This document shows positions 11,471 to 23,289 of a stretch of 64,000 nucleotides of DNA, one piece after another. The notes beneath the pieces are model-generated. The model searched no databases. It saw only the letters and a program-made list of their open reading frames with translations, and had not been told where the DNA came from. Origin of the DNA: Xanthostigma xanthostigma (taxonomy: Eukaryota > Arthropoda > Insecta > Raphidioptera > Raphidiidae); the NCBI GenBank assembly GCA_963575645.1, contig OY754466.1, forward strand, positions 20,314,001 to 20,378,000, read 5' to 3'. Within the stretch, counting starts at the first letter, position 1. Every line of letters begins with the position of its first letter. Both the position numbers and the translations under genes were made by a program.

Positions 11471-12530
11471 AAGAATATTGTATATGTGTGGTTTTATTTT
11501 TATTTCAATTTTTTCGACTCTTCTGTATTGATATGAAAATTACCTATGATTTGTGATTGATAAAAAAATAATCTGTGATCCAAAACATAATAATATGGAA
11601 TTAGACTATGCCATTACAGAAAAGAAAAGATATAATAGTCTAGTCATTTTTGCCATGGGCACTCTAATTCACTACGTTTAGGATGAGACGTGTTAGACTG
11701 ACAAAAACAATAATAATATTCGATTAATCAAATGTTACGATGAAGGAAGGTTTTGGTTGAGGATCATAAATAAATAAGCTTTACCAATGTTTCGCTAGTG
11801 GCCAACGTTTCGAAAAATTTATTTTCATCTTCAGGGCCTATGTACATGTATATATGTTTATAATTTAGATCATAATATTATATCTAACAGTTACAATAAG
11901 TTTTTCCATTAGAGCTACTATATAAATCTATTACATACCTCAAGCTGGTCGAAAGGTGGTAAATTGTTAAAACAACATACATGATCATATTCTTATGGGT
12001 TAAAAAAATTAATATGAACATCTTATTATAAAAAAACTATTAAAATTATTAAATTTTTATAAAAATGTCACGCAGTAAAAATTTTATTGAAATATTTGTC
12101 TTGACAATATATAGCCAAAAAGCACTTTTTGTGGACTGATATTTGATACTGATCAATTTGTGATAAAAACATTGTCTCCAGATGGCCGGTGCGGAAGACA
12201 TTAATCAAATGATTATGTTCGGACAATTTAATCGGGTTGTCGATTATTACAGTTCGAAATAAATTATCGATCAATCGATTGATTATTAAAATTTTACTTA
12301 TAATAAATTGTACCCCTGAATTCTTCCTTTTAACAATGATTACCTTGAATTATATATGTTCATAACATTTTAAGATAGGTACAGCTTTGGTTAATTGAAT
12401 CGTACTTCTTTTAGCCAATCAAGAAAGGCCTCATCATCGTATCAAATTTCCCTATCGCATTCGATCTCTTACAGCGAATCGCCGCGCCGTCTACCGGCGC
12501 CCAATATCCAGCCGTCTCTGTTAAAAGTGT
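11471..12530. other. AT-rich spacer with a short retroelement-like patch
   Basis: 'aatgtttcgctagtggccaa' followed by 'cttcagggcctatgtac' (11787-11848) resembles untranslated ends of insect retroelements. A 68-codon minus frame at 12068-12274 is unassigned. Near 12475-12520 the DNA becomes GC-richer ('cgccgcgccgtctaccggcg') just left of the hAT insertion. Confidence 0.4.
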
Positions 12531-12538
12531 ATTCTACT

Positions 12539-13064
12539 TAGTGATGTGCCGGATCGTTAAAAATGTATATCCGCGGATACGGATCTGAATACGGATTTTT
12601 GGTTTCAAGATCCGCGGATACGGATACGGATCTTAACTTTCTTAGAGTACGCGGCGGTAAATATTGCACATCGACCTTTGGAAAGAGACAATCTGTTATG
12701 GGAAAAAGTTATTGACCTCTTTAAGAGTTAACTCTTATAACAGATTGTCTCTTTCCAAAGATTGATGTGCAATATCTTATTATAAAGATAGTTGATTTAG
12801 TACCTTTGAGTTATGTACTATTAGTATGGGACTCACTTGATAAATGTTTGCAATATAAAGGTGCCAAATACGATTTAAAAAAATAAAAAATAATCTGAAT
12901 GGAATTTAACAGGTTTTCATTATTACCTAATCACCTATACCTATATATAAAATTTCATCCAGGAATGGAAAATTAATAAGGTAAAAGATCCACCAAAAAC
13001 TAACGGATACGGATCTTTCTTCCCCCTCGTATATCCGCGGATACGGATATCCGGCACATCACTA
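12539..13064 (+). mobile_element. hAT-type MITE family H1, copy 1
   Basis: The ends are 'tagtgatgtgccggat' and 'atatccggcacatcacta'. Perfect 8-bp duplication ATTCTACT flanks them at 12531-12538 and 13065-13072. Subterminal repeats of 'atccgcggatacggatc' occur at both ends. An internal hairpin at about 12669-12770 pairs 'gaaagagacaatctgttat' with its inverse. There is no transposase. Sister copies are at 13752, 26641 and 51421. Confidence 0.95.
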
Positions 13065-13072
13065 ATTCTACT

Positions 13073-13743
13073 AATTCTCTCTCTCTTATTTGTAACTTCA
13101 TTCCATAAGGGTATTTATTTTCTTTCATTGTCTATTACTTCTTGGATTCTTTTGTCAACACAGTTAATCAGATACTAATCCTTTCTTTTTCCTTAAATAA
13201 CCCATTTCTATTACAGTCACTTTGAGTGTATTTTTTGCTCTCTTCTTAATGCACTACTTACAGCACGCTCTCTATTAATTGCTCACATTGATCTGAAATC
13301 TCAACGTTGACAAATGAAATTTAAATAATGAAGTGAGGACTCCGAAGTACTGTTCTTCTAACAAAATTACATAGAAGCACAGCACAAAAACAACAAGTAA
13401 ACAACGGTAACCACAGCAGACACGTAAATAGCGAAAAGATTAACCTTTGCTGTTAATATTTATGTAATAGCGTCCGCATTACATATGTTGCGTGCTGAAA
13501 TATTTCGCGTCAACAACACAGGAAATTATACGCACAAAATAATAATGCAGAAATACATTAACTTACTTAAATCCGCTATTTTTAATATGTTTAAAAATAT
13601 ATTCATACTGTTTTAGAGATAATATGCATTTCAACAATTATATATCTATTAATAATATTATTATTAGTCCCAACATCGATAACGTTGTTAGTCTATCATT
13701 GATTTTGCACAATAATTACCTAAAGAAGTTTGTTGGATTGTCT
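13073..13743. other. spacer between two H1 copies
   Basis: Before copy 1 inserted, this was continuous with DNA left of 12531. It contains a T/C-rich tract (13073-13260) but no domain-bearing frame, RNA or repeat termini. Confidence 0.35.
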
Positions 13744-13751
13744 ATAAAAAT

Positions 13752-14275
13752 TAGTGATGTGCCGGATCGTTAAAAATGTATATCCGCGGATACGGATCTA
13801 AATACGGATATTTGGTTTCAAGATCCGCGGATACGGATCTTAACTTTCTTAGAGTACGCAACGATAAATAAATCACATCGACCTTTGGAAAGAGACTATC
13901 TGTTATGGGAAAAAGTTTTTGACCTCTTTAAGAGTTAACTCTCATAACAGATTGTCTCTTTCCAAAGATAGATGTGCAATAACATAAAGATAGTTTTTTA
14001 GTACCTTTGAGTTATGTACTATTGGTATGGTACTCACTTCGATAAATGTTTGCAATATAAAGGTGCCAAATACGATTTTAAAAAATAAAAAATAATCTGA
14101 ATGGAATTTAACAGTTTTTTCATTATTACCTAATCACCTATATATATAAAATTTCATCTATGAATTGAAAATTAATAAGGTAAAAGGTCCGTAAAAAATC
14201 CGCCATTAAACTAACGGATACGGATCTTTCTTCTCCTTCGGATATCCGCGGATACGGATATCCGGCACATCACTA
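13752..14275 (+). mobile_element. hAT-type MITE family H1, copy 2
   Basis: It has the same ends as copy 1 and a perfect 8-bp duplication ATAAAAAT at 13744-13751 and 14276-14283. It is very similar to copy 1 throughout, including the internal hairpin, so both derive from one recent source. It inserted beside the left edge of a LINE remnant. Confidence 0.95.
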
Positions 14276-14283
14276 ATAAAAAT

Positions 14284-14712
14284 GTTCAGCAGGTCGGCAG
14301 GAGATGGACCTGGGAACACCGGCTCGAAACAAATACGTGAAAAAAATTATCGTAGATCCATTCTCTAAACTCACTGAGGACGTAATATAATTCAACAGGG
14401 CGACACTCGGAAGGTCATTGAACTTCTGACCAGTTACGCCTCTCTGAGAAAATACGATCAAGTGACCGTGATACACTATGAGGTAGATTTTGCGAAATGA
14501 AGGATGAAACAGCGACACATATGTGTTTGAATGTGAGGCTATAGCCTACAGGATGCCAACCATCTTTGGTTACGTAGATGAGGATGGAACCATTCCATAG
14601 GATAGTCTTGCGGCCAATCTTCTGAAGCAGCTTAAGAATTTGTTGGCTACGGATCCAGTAAAAAATGGAAGTAGAAAAATTCTTAAAATAATGTAGTGCA
14701 CTTTTTGAGCCT
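14284..14712 (+). pseudogene. non-LTR retrotransposon RT C-terminal remnant
   Basis: Reading about 14490-14640 on plus with frame changes gives DETATHM, then FECEAIAYRMPTIFGYVDED, then DSLAANLLKQLKNLL. This matches the end of insect Jockey/R1-type reverse transcriptases, where a Cys/His cluster ('C..C...EET..H..FECEA...R') precedes a final helix. At least one frameshift and several stops make it dead. The region upstream back to the hAT edge appears to belong to the same protein. The 125-codon minus frame here is an antisense artefact. Confidence 0.65.
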
Positions 14713-15251
14713 TTATTACCTTTATTTATTCTAATCTTGAAGAACTGATGGTATGTACTAAATGAATTTATTTTCATACATTTATTTAACACTCAACAGG
14801 AGAAATTCTAATAATTGATAACGTCGTATAAACCGAAAAATAAAATTGTTATAGCACATATCTCTACCAGACATACGCCAATTTCCCCTAAAAGCTATAG
14901 GACTTTCTCTATTTACTTGTCAAACATCCTACCAAAAATTTGATTTATATCAATTCGAGAAAAAAATATAAAATTATGAAAAGTGATTTTTGATTTATTT
15001 AGGTAATAGTATCTTTCTCCACTTGTGAAGTTCGATTGGTAAAACATAACGCAATAATTCACGCACTTAACTGTTACGGGGCGTTAAACTTGCAGATACC
15101 GCAAACTGTCTTATTAACATGACCTTGAAAACGTACGCACTGCATAAATGCATAAGCAAACTCATTAAGTATCACTTTGTTAATTAAATACCTACTCCAA
15201 GTTAAAAACACCGTTCACTGACTTCCATTGACTGGATGTTAGGGTGGGCCG
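14713..15251. other. AT-rich spacer
   Basis: 'gtcaaacatcctaccaaaaa' at about 14920-14940 is a fragment of the old dispersed repeat also seen near 19205, 45055 and 46945. Nothing else was recognised. Confidence 0.4.
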
Positions 15252-15809
15252 AAATAGTATATTACATCACAAGAGCCGAGATTTCAACTTTAAAGGCCCG
15301 TGTGGTGTATACGATTTTTCTTCATATCCGCTCGAAAGTACGTACTTTCGTCAGCAGGGACATTTACTCCCAGTGAGAACGGCGGGAGGAAAAAATTTCT
15401 CATGCGTATTTATACTCGTAACTAGTAGGTACGTACTTTCGATCGAGGTATGAAGAAAAAGTATTTTCTTTGTACCTCGATCGAAAGTACGTACTTTCGT
15501 TCCTTATAGCAGGGACGAAAGTTTGACATTTACTCTCTGTTATTTATTATAATAAATGACAGCGGTAACCCTAGTTACGAGTATAACTACGCATGAGAAA
15601 TTTTTTCCTCCCGCCGTTCTCACTGGGAGTAAATGTCCCTGCTGACGAAAGTACGTACTTTCGAGCGGATATGATGAAAAATCGTATACACCACACGGGC
15701 CTTAAAAGTTGAAATTTCGCGCGTCATGATGCCCTCGGCTTTGCCTCGGGCTCATGACGCTCAGGGCCGAAAATTCAACTTTCGGCCCTTGTGATGTAAT
15801 ATACTATTT
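15252..15809. mobile_element. fold-back element with GAAAGTACGTACTTTC palindromes
   Basis: The terminus 'aaatagtatattacatcac' faces its inverse 'gtgatgtaatatactattt'. Long stretches between are also inverted: the block around 15293-15395 matches the block around 15600-15706. A central hairpin at about 15434-15505 is built on the self-complementary word GAAAGTACGTACTTTC. Each arm is about 250 bp. The right arm carries extra DNA, including a GC-rich 'gccctcggctttgcctcggg' insert near 15731. No target duplication found. Confidence 0.85.
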
Positions 15810-16525
15810 TTCTTTATTTTCTTTATTAGGGTAGTGACTAAAAGATGGTTTAGAATCGTAGAAACTCATACAAACAAACTGGTCGGTGTAAAAAGAAAAA
15901 TGACGTTTTCCTTCCCCTATAAGGAACAAATCTTTAAAAAAAACTAAACAGGCTGTACGTCGCTGTTAAATCTCGCTGGTGTTTGTCTTAACATAATGTG
16001 ACAACTCGCCATTATGTAAGCCGTTACAATCTACTATTACCTACAATATGGTGTATAACGTGTATATAAAAATAACATTTTAATGATGCAATCTTATCAA
16101 AAAGATCAAAAACACGATTGGGTGCATGTGAGGGATCGAACAAGACTCCCCCTCTTAATTAAGTAGCATTTTTCTAGTAGGTATCAATTATTATCAGCTG
16201 ATAAGTAATATTTTTCCAATATCTTTTTTTCGACAATTTCAAACTGAATTTTATTTGAGTTTGCAAGTTTTATAATATTTATAATGTGTGCTTTTTTTAA
16301 CATAGGTATGTGACGTGCGCTCGTCTGGACATTGACAGATAACCGATTCAATAGGGAAAGTTTATCTCGTACGTAGATCTGATACGCGGTGTATTAACAT
16401 ACAAACAATTATTAATAGCCACCTGCAGTGAAGATTTCGCATAATATTATTGTTTTTATTTTATAAACATGTTCTTACTATCCATTGTATGCTTCTATCT
16501 GGTATGCAACAAGGATGAGTAACAT
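15810..16525. other. spacer, no gene seen
   Basis: No domain-bearing frame, RNA or element ends were recognised. Composition is average for the window. Confidence 0.35.
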
Positions 16526-16530
16526 CTATA

Positions 16531-16900
16531 GCCGAGCCTTTCGCGAACTGTTCGCGGACCGGTAGCTAACATAATTGGGGCGGTGTGCCGAACGCCGAAC
16601 GAGCCGCTTGCAAACCGTTCGCGGGGATTCATCGAGAGTCGGTTTTTTTGACGAACACACAGCGAACCTGGTGTAAGTTGGGACGGCGTCGTCGGAGGTT
16701 CGTCACTTAGTCGAGTATTCGTTTAGCCGCGTATATAATTTTTCGCAAGATACTGACGGTAGTTCGGTATTGGTTCGTTGTAGGTTCGCTTTTCCCAATG
16801 GCTCGCGAGCGGATCCAAGTGTGTACGTGGCATTAACGAACATGACACGAACCTTTCACGAGCGGCTCGGCTCGCAGATATATACCCGGCTTTATAACCA
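16531..16900. repeat. GC-rich island, possible transposon with AGCCG ends
   Basis: A sharply GC-richer block contains many 'ttcgcg', 'cgaac' and 'gagcggctcg' words, partly in inverted arrangement: 'tatagccgagc' on the left, 'cccggctttata' on the right. This suggests a decayed inverted-repeat element. No target duplication can be read. Confidence 0.4.
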
Positions 16901-17661
16901 GAAGATGCTATTTGGATAGATATTGAAGGCTATTTGTTATTCCATTCTTTCACTTGAAAATTCTAGGTCAATGTATTTATTTTTTATCCTTTTACATTAA
17001 AAAATACGAATAATTCCTTCGAGTGGAATTATCTCGTCCAGCTTTATAATGCTAGTGATAGATTCATAATTATTAAATAGAAAAGCAATATACTGTTTAA
17101 TTTGGTTATTTTCTTGAGTCTTGACACATTAATTTAAGAAAGCGTTTACAATCGAAAGGTGTGCGTACTCGTATAAATATAAAATTAATTGCCCAAAAAA
17201 ATTATCCATAATATGATTTTTCATACTGATATTGAATAACTTTTGGTAAAGAAAAAAATATCCGTTATATTTTTAATTTTATTTATACAGGGTGTTCTTA
17301 GTCTACATGTTTTATTTTAATTGGGTGATAGTACAGGTTAATAAAAGTAGATAGATATATCAATTGCATAATAAAATCGAACACATTGTATAAAGTGAAT
17401 AATGCATAACACGCTGGTAATAATTAATTGCATTGTATAAGAGCAAACGTTATCCCTCAGGTTGTAGCTACATTAATATTTAAGTTTTCAAAAAGAAAGT
17501 TCGACAACAATGACGATATAAAAATGTTTTCTAATTTTTTTTAAATAGAAATGAACATTAGCATATAATGGGCCGTTATGTCGAAATTAACTACAGTTGA
17601 TATGTTAAAACTGGTTAATGAACTATTCGATTAAGATTACTATCTGCTAAAATCTCTGTTG
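16901..17661. other. AT-rich spacer
   Basis: 'tatacagggtgttcttagtc' at 17286 resembles one terminus of a TA-targeting transposon ('TACAGGGTG'), but the partner end was not found. Confidence 0.4.
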
Positions 17662-18046
17662 TTTTTGACGTGATAACGACTTATAAATTGATGAAACACC
17701 GGCTGCATGCACGAAAAAGTGTAACGTTTCGAAAAGTGTAACGTTCCGAGAGCGCAGTAATGTATTATTAAATATGATATTCGAGCGGAATACGTTATCA
17801 CGTAAAACTATCGTCCGTAAACCGACTTTACAGACAACCAATTTTTGACGTGATAACGTATTATAAATTGATGAAACACCGGCTGCATGCACGAAAAAGT
17901 GTAACGTTCCGAAATGTGTCACGTTCCGCCTGACAGCTAACTAAAATTTAGGTTATGTATTATTAAATATGATATTCGAGCGGAATACGTTATCACGTAA
18001 AACTATCGTCCGTAAACCGACTTTACAGACAACCAATTTTTTTTTT
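17662..18046 (-). repeat. family X short units, head-to-tail dimer
   Basis: Two units (about 17662-17845 and 17842-18046) each run from 'tttttgacgtgataacg' to 'cagacaaccaattttt', the inverse of the family X left end. The junction shares 'caatttttgacg', so the end of one unit directly joins the start of the next. Each unit is an internally deleted form of the 660-bp copies at 9907 and 18407. The 91-codon minus frame here is a consequence of the duplication. Confidence 0.75.
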
Positions 18047-18159
18047 ATGATTTTGAAGTAGGTACGAGCTAGACTTAAGACTTATCAGAACCCATGAATT
18101 AGGGCTTTTTAAAACTCTATACTTACGTATAATCAGTAAGTAATAGAACATGTTATTTC

Positions 18160-18406
18160 ATGAAAAAAAATTAAGCCAATTGGACGACGAGACCATCCCA
18201 ACTTCAAAAATATTAACCATTGATATGTATAATAATAAATTTTTGTTATTGCGTACGAAGACGCGGGTAACGGCTAGTATTAAATATTATGATATTTGTT
18301 ATTCGTTGGCATGGTTACCTACAAATTAAAGAACAGCTGATTTATTTATTTTCAAAATATTTCCAATAAAGTTAAGAAAAAAAAATTGACAAAACTTTCT
18401 TGAAAA
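18160..18406. repeat. old dispersed repeat R1, left part
   Basis: It begins 'ccaattggacgacg(a/g)gaccat' and matches 44697-44936. It is interrupted at 18407 by family X copy B and resumes at 19078. A relative of its right half is at 46810-47110. No coding capacity. Confidence 0.65.
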
Positions 18407-19078
18407 AAATTGGTTGTCTGTAAAGTCGGTTTACGGACGATAGTTTTACGTGATAACGTATTCCGTAATACATAACCTAAACCTCCCAAAATTTGGTTTC
18501 AATCCGCTTATCCTTGGTGTCGGAATGATAAGAAATGTCAAAAGTGACGTTTGCAACTTACAAAGTATTATGTTCTAATAATAATTAGTTATTCCAATAC
18601 TTACCTTAGAAGGCGTTGCATTTCACAATATACTAATGTCAAAAAATTGAATTAAACATTAGAAATGCAGCCGTTTTCATGTTAAGACAAGACATACGTT
18701 TGCTTCTAATTTCCATGTACGGCAAACAAAGACAACCGACCGCGTCGCGCCATGCATTAGACAACATTGCATTTATACAGCTATTTTTCTATATAAATTT
18801 GTATAAAATATTTTTCTATATAAATTTGTATAAAAAAACTGTTTAGGCAAATTCTGTTATACGAAATCTATGTAAAATGTTCTCCTCTTTCGTTTAAGAC
18901 TGGTTTCAAACCGATCTGATTTAAATTGAGCGAGAAATTAGCAAAAAGCACGCACAGGGTCAGGCGGAACGTTACGCGTTACGAACGTTACGTTACACTT
19001 TTTCGTACATGCAGCCGGTGTTTTATCAATTTATAATATTGGTGATTCATCAATTTATAAGACGTTATCACGTCAAAA
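18407..19078 (+). mobile_element. unclassified repeat family X, long copy B
   Basis: It is near-identical to copy A (9907-10569) but has a 28-bp internal duplication of 'tatttttctatataaattt' (18783-18838). It lies within repeat R1, and R1 at 44697-45240 lacks it, so that copy is a natural empty site (near 44936). This places the ends at an A-run on the left and 'cacgtcaaa' on the right. No transposase. Confidence 0.8.
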
Positions 19079-19370
19079 TAAATAGAATAATAAACTGTTA
19101 TGAAAAGTATACCATTATTATATAAAAAACAACGTTATAGCATATATATGTATTTTGCATATGCGTCGCTTTTCCTCAAAACCAATTGGGCTCTTTATAT
19201 TTGCATATCAAACATCCTCCCACAATTTGGTTTAAATCCGTTCATCTGTTTGGCCTGTATCGTGTTCACAGACAAAAAGATTAATAGACGCACAATTTTT
19301 TTACAAAAATATGTTTTTTTTTGGACTCGGGGACCTCAAAACAAAAAAAGATTGTAAGATTTTGACTTAA
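19078..19370. repeat. old dispersed repeat R1, right part
   Basis: It continues R1 after the insertion. 'ttgcatatcaaacatcctcc', 'gacctgtatcg'-type text and 'cggggacctcaaaac' match 45045-45235 and 46930-47080. The 'cacagacaaaaagattaata' segment resembles retroelement tails. Confidence 0.6.
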
Positions 19371-20847
19371 ATTAGTACCCGCTTGTGTTGGAATGGTAAA
19401 TATGTACAATTCTAGTTTAATTGGAAAATCGTCACTTTTAATTAAAAAAAAACTTTTTCAACCACACAGCACAATACCTATGTATGGTGGACGTGCGATT
19501 TGTTTATCGCTGTTGCATTCATTAAAATGCATATGCAATATTACGTGAATTACTTTCAGTGAGCATGCGTATTGCAACAGTTACATAATTAATTTGAAAC
19601 GAATAAATTCATCCACACGCCATAATCAATCATCACGGCACGATCACTGTTACATAAAAGAAACACATGTTTGCCTTATAAAAAACCATATACTTTTATT
19701 CTATACTGAGCATAGGAATAACATCGCAATCGAACCATTAGGGTGCAAACATATACTTCTGTCTTTTTTTAAGCCGTAAGCACTGGCGCATCCAGGAGGG
19801 CAAAACAAGCACGGGGGACCCGGCTTATGCTAATTTACTCCCTCCTGGGCCAAAAGCTGGGGTACGCCCATGTTAACCTCATAGAAAAAGACAAAATTTT
19901 TGAAACAGAGATACTTTATTCAGATTGAATGCAAGTACATCAACCAATCCTATCATCGGAAAAATCAGGGAATTACATCGAAGAAAGAGACGCAGATATA
20001 TTTTCGATACGCTTTGTTGCCTTCGCTCACCGCACACTGAGTAGATAGACAATGGTTCATATAGTAAATTATTAAATATATTTAAAAAACACACATTGTT
20101 TTTACGAGATTTATAAGATTGCATGGTACTCCTTTGAAAAAGAATACGTTTTAGAAAGTTTCAGGGATTTTTAGAACTTTTTTAGGCACACTATAGGGAG
20201 GTAAATAGGTCTGGATCAGATGAAAAGTTCCCCTTTCTTCGACTTCAATCGGCTGGTAAGAGGAAAGAGTGGGAGAATCGTGTCTTCTCTCTCTGTCAAA
20301 GCGTTATGCGCACTCTACACGCATTTTCTCTAGTCGCGGTAATAAAACTTCACATAGCCATTTCCTAATTTTGAAATAATAACACCTCAATAAATGCTAG
20401 AACCTATGAAGTTTCACTTCTATAGCGCGTGAGTCTCACGCAATCTTTTTTTTTTTAATTTGGAGGGCTTAAAGAAAATGGCGCAATTATTCCAGTGGCT
20501 TACATGAGCATTTTTGTGTTACTTTCAGTTTACGAGTATACATTTGTTAAAAATCCTAAATGTCCATATTCTTCTCTATCCAAAGAGATATAGACACGGA
20601 TGACATCAGTTGTCGACCGTCTATAATCGACAATCATTCACTATACGAATTTAAAAAATATTGAGAGATTTTAATTTTTATTAAATATATGGAATTATCA
20701 GAATTTTGTTAAAATTTCACGTTTGTTTTATTAAGCACGCATGCGTTTTTGTGTTAATTTTAGGTTAGGAGTTATGAACATTTCATCAAAAATAATAAAA
20801 AAATAGACCGGCAAAGCTTACAAACCTTCACTAGTTGATGACTATAC
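19371..20847. other. spacer, no supported gene
   Basis: Short frames at 19594-19779 and 19879-20124 have no domain and AT-driven composition. A purine-rich tract and 'tctctctctgtc' occur at 20230-20310. No element ends with duplications were found. Confidence 0.35.
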
Positions 20848-21528
20848 TTAGTCCAGGTGGTAGGGAGATTTTCTCTATGTCAATGTGGAAATATACTCTA
20901 CCTACCTCGCTCCTCTCAATGTCTCAAATGCACAAAAGTCTACAGTTTTTGCGTTACGGGGAAGCAGGGGAGTCCTGAGTGTTGCAAAATTTGTTTTCTA
21001 ATTTTTTCGGCTTGTATTATAGCTACGACAAAAATAATTATACCAATGAAGAGGTCGCTCCGAGAACTACAAGTTTGCCCCTCATGACTTTCGTCGTAAC
21101 TGCAAGGGTTACCAATTTATATCAAACATTTTGAACGATGTTTTCAGATATTTTTCAGAATAACAACATTCAAGTTTCCTGCGTAGCTAAGGAATTTTTT
21201 TTGACAATATTACATAAGAGAGAGAGAGAGAAAGAGAAAGTTAAAGTAACAATACCTGCTACAATATTTTGAATTCGTAGAACCGTTGCAGTTACGACGA
21301 AACGCATGAGGAGCAAACTTGTAGTTCTCTACAGTGGTATAATTATTTATGTCGTCGCTATTATACAAGCCAAGAAAATTAAAAAAACCTGGACCCCCCC
21401 TGTCCTCCGTAACGCAAAAATTGTAGACTTTTGCGCGTTCGGGACACAGAGAGGGGTCTAAAAGCGTATGCAAAAATTCAGCGAGGTTGAGTATGTTTCC
21501 AGCTCAAATTCCCTACCGCCTGGACTAA
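20848..21528. mobile_element. fold-back element with TTAGTCCAGG ends
   Basis: The left arm (20848-about 21105, starting 'ttagtccaggtggtaggga') is inverted in the right arm (about 21270-21528, ending 'tccctaccgcctggactaa'). Shared internal words include 'aaaagtctaca.tttttgcg' and 'aactacaagtttgc'. The loop of about 165 bp includes a GA-repeat at 21219-21239. The two 76-87 codon frames are mirror images of the arms. No target duplication is certain. Confidence 0.8.
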
Positions 21529-23198
21529 CAGTCAATAATAGCTTTACAATTATTCAGTTTAACGACCTTGTTTTAATTTGATCATTTTACTGCAAGTGTT
21601 TCATAATATTAATTATATAATTACAAGGAAACCGTTTACTACCAATTGCATATATGTAAATAAAAAATGTGTTACCAATAAATTCTACACCAAAACGTAC
21701 TTGACAACTTTCCAATAATACCTCTATCACGCAATATTGAGAAAAAAACGAGTAATAAAAACATGTGATTAGCGAATAGTGATTTATAAACGCATAGTAC
21801 CCTCTCTTTTTCATTTTGATAAATGTTCTTGTCCTATCTCAATATTAAAGTGGAAGTGGGAATTGATGGTGCTGCGGATTCACTGTTCTTATATTAGCAG
21901 ATGGCAGATGTGAAACATAAATTTCAGCTAACTAAATTTCGCCCTGTAACCAAATTTTGCCAAGTAAATAGATTTCATCCTGTCATGTAACTTACCAATA
22001 TATATAACGCACAGTAGTTATTATTTACCCGCGCTAAACTACATAAACAAACATAGAAGCCATGTTATAATGCAACGCATACACACAGCAAGCGTTACGC
22101 GCTGTCATCTAACGAAATACTAGTAACTAAAAAATGTAACAACGTCGCTAGTTTCTTGTTTCTGTCTGTCTGTTTGGACGTCTGCATCGATTTTGATGAA
22201 ACTTGAGACTATGAACTGGTATCTTAAGATAATATTTCTAGCTAACATTAACGCGAGTGAAGCCGCTGGTAAAGGCCAGTGTTGTAATAATGAGAAAAAT
22301 TAATTGTCCTTCTACGGTTTCATTATTTGGAAAATCTGCAACGGTATGATTTGATTTCTAATTGCAATTTTAGGGACTAGTTAGGAATACCTAAATTACT
22401 GACAAAACTTATTCAGAATTATATCAGTTCAGATTTTGCAGAAGTATTTAATTATTTATTGATTCCTGATTTTAATTTAAAGCATTAAAATTTTAAAATT
22501 AAATCAATGATCGTTATTATTTATGGCTACAAAATCATATTTATGTGAGCTCGTGTACATTAATGAGTAAATTCACTAGAGTCAATAAAATATGAAGATC
22601 GAAGATTATCTCCGAACATGTAGCATGCCATTCATAATATAAAGAAACAAGTGAAAGGTGGGCAATTAGGTAATGGATATTTTATTTATAACAAGCAATA
22701 ACAAAATAGTTTTTTAACTATATCCCGGGGGTTCATACGTTGACTCGTGACGGATTTTGTAACTAAAGAAATGAAACAATCCTCAACAAAATGTTATATT
22801 CTATAGTATGCGTTAAGAAATCGAGAGTTCGTTCAAAAAGTAGTTGGTATTGGTTACTAGTGTTACGCCGACTACAGGCTCGGCCAACTACCAATTAGTT
22901 CATTTTCAAGCTGACTATTTTTTTTTAAATATTGCCTAAACGAGGCGGTTCATTCTCCGTCGCCACGCAGCGCGGTTCCCGTTCACTATGATTACGTCAC
23001 GTCACGTCGTAATAAATTGTAGGCGAAAACTGCAACAGATATCCGATAATTGCCAAATTAACTAACATATTTCCGTGTTGTCACTTGTCCTGCAAGTACA
23101 GTATACAGTGAAAGGCTTCCCAAAAACAGGGTATATTTACGAAGAGAAAAGGTATCGTCTGTTACAATGGTGTGGGTTTTACTGAGACAACAATAGTC
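21529..23198. other. AT-rich spacer, no gene recognised
   Basis: Short frames have no domain. 'cttgtttctgtctgtctgtttgga' at about 22155-22178 followed by 'gatgaaacttgag' is a fragment of a retroelement-tail repeat. Nothing else was recognised. Confidence 0.4.
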
Positions 23199-23289
23199 TG
23201 CATTGACGACCACAGCATTGTTTTCTTGTTTGTTTTTAAGCGTAGCTAATAGAAACTCAAAACAAAACAATGCCGTGGTCGACAATGCA
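23199..23289. repeat. 91-bp inverted repeat
   Basis: The left arm 'tgcattgacgaccacagcat' (23199) pairs with 'atgccgtggtcgacaatgca' (to 23289). About 20-25 bp are paired with a long AT-rich loop. It is probably a MITE remnant; a small-RNA precursor is less likely because the loop is large. Confidence 0.45.

Noticed and set aside
14415-14792. Longest open frame (125 codons, minus)
   Set aside because: It is antisense to a recognisable LINE reverse-transcriptase remnant on plus and extends into AT-rich DNA; no domain.
17647-17922. 91-codon minus frame with an internal repeated motif
   Set aside because: The repetition comes from the head-to-tail family X units; the frame crosses element ends.
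21219-21239. GA microsatellite as a regulatory (GAGA) element
   Set aside because: It is a short simple repeat within the loop of a fold-back element, with no promoter or gene nearby.
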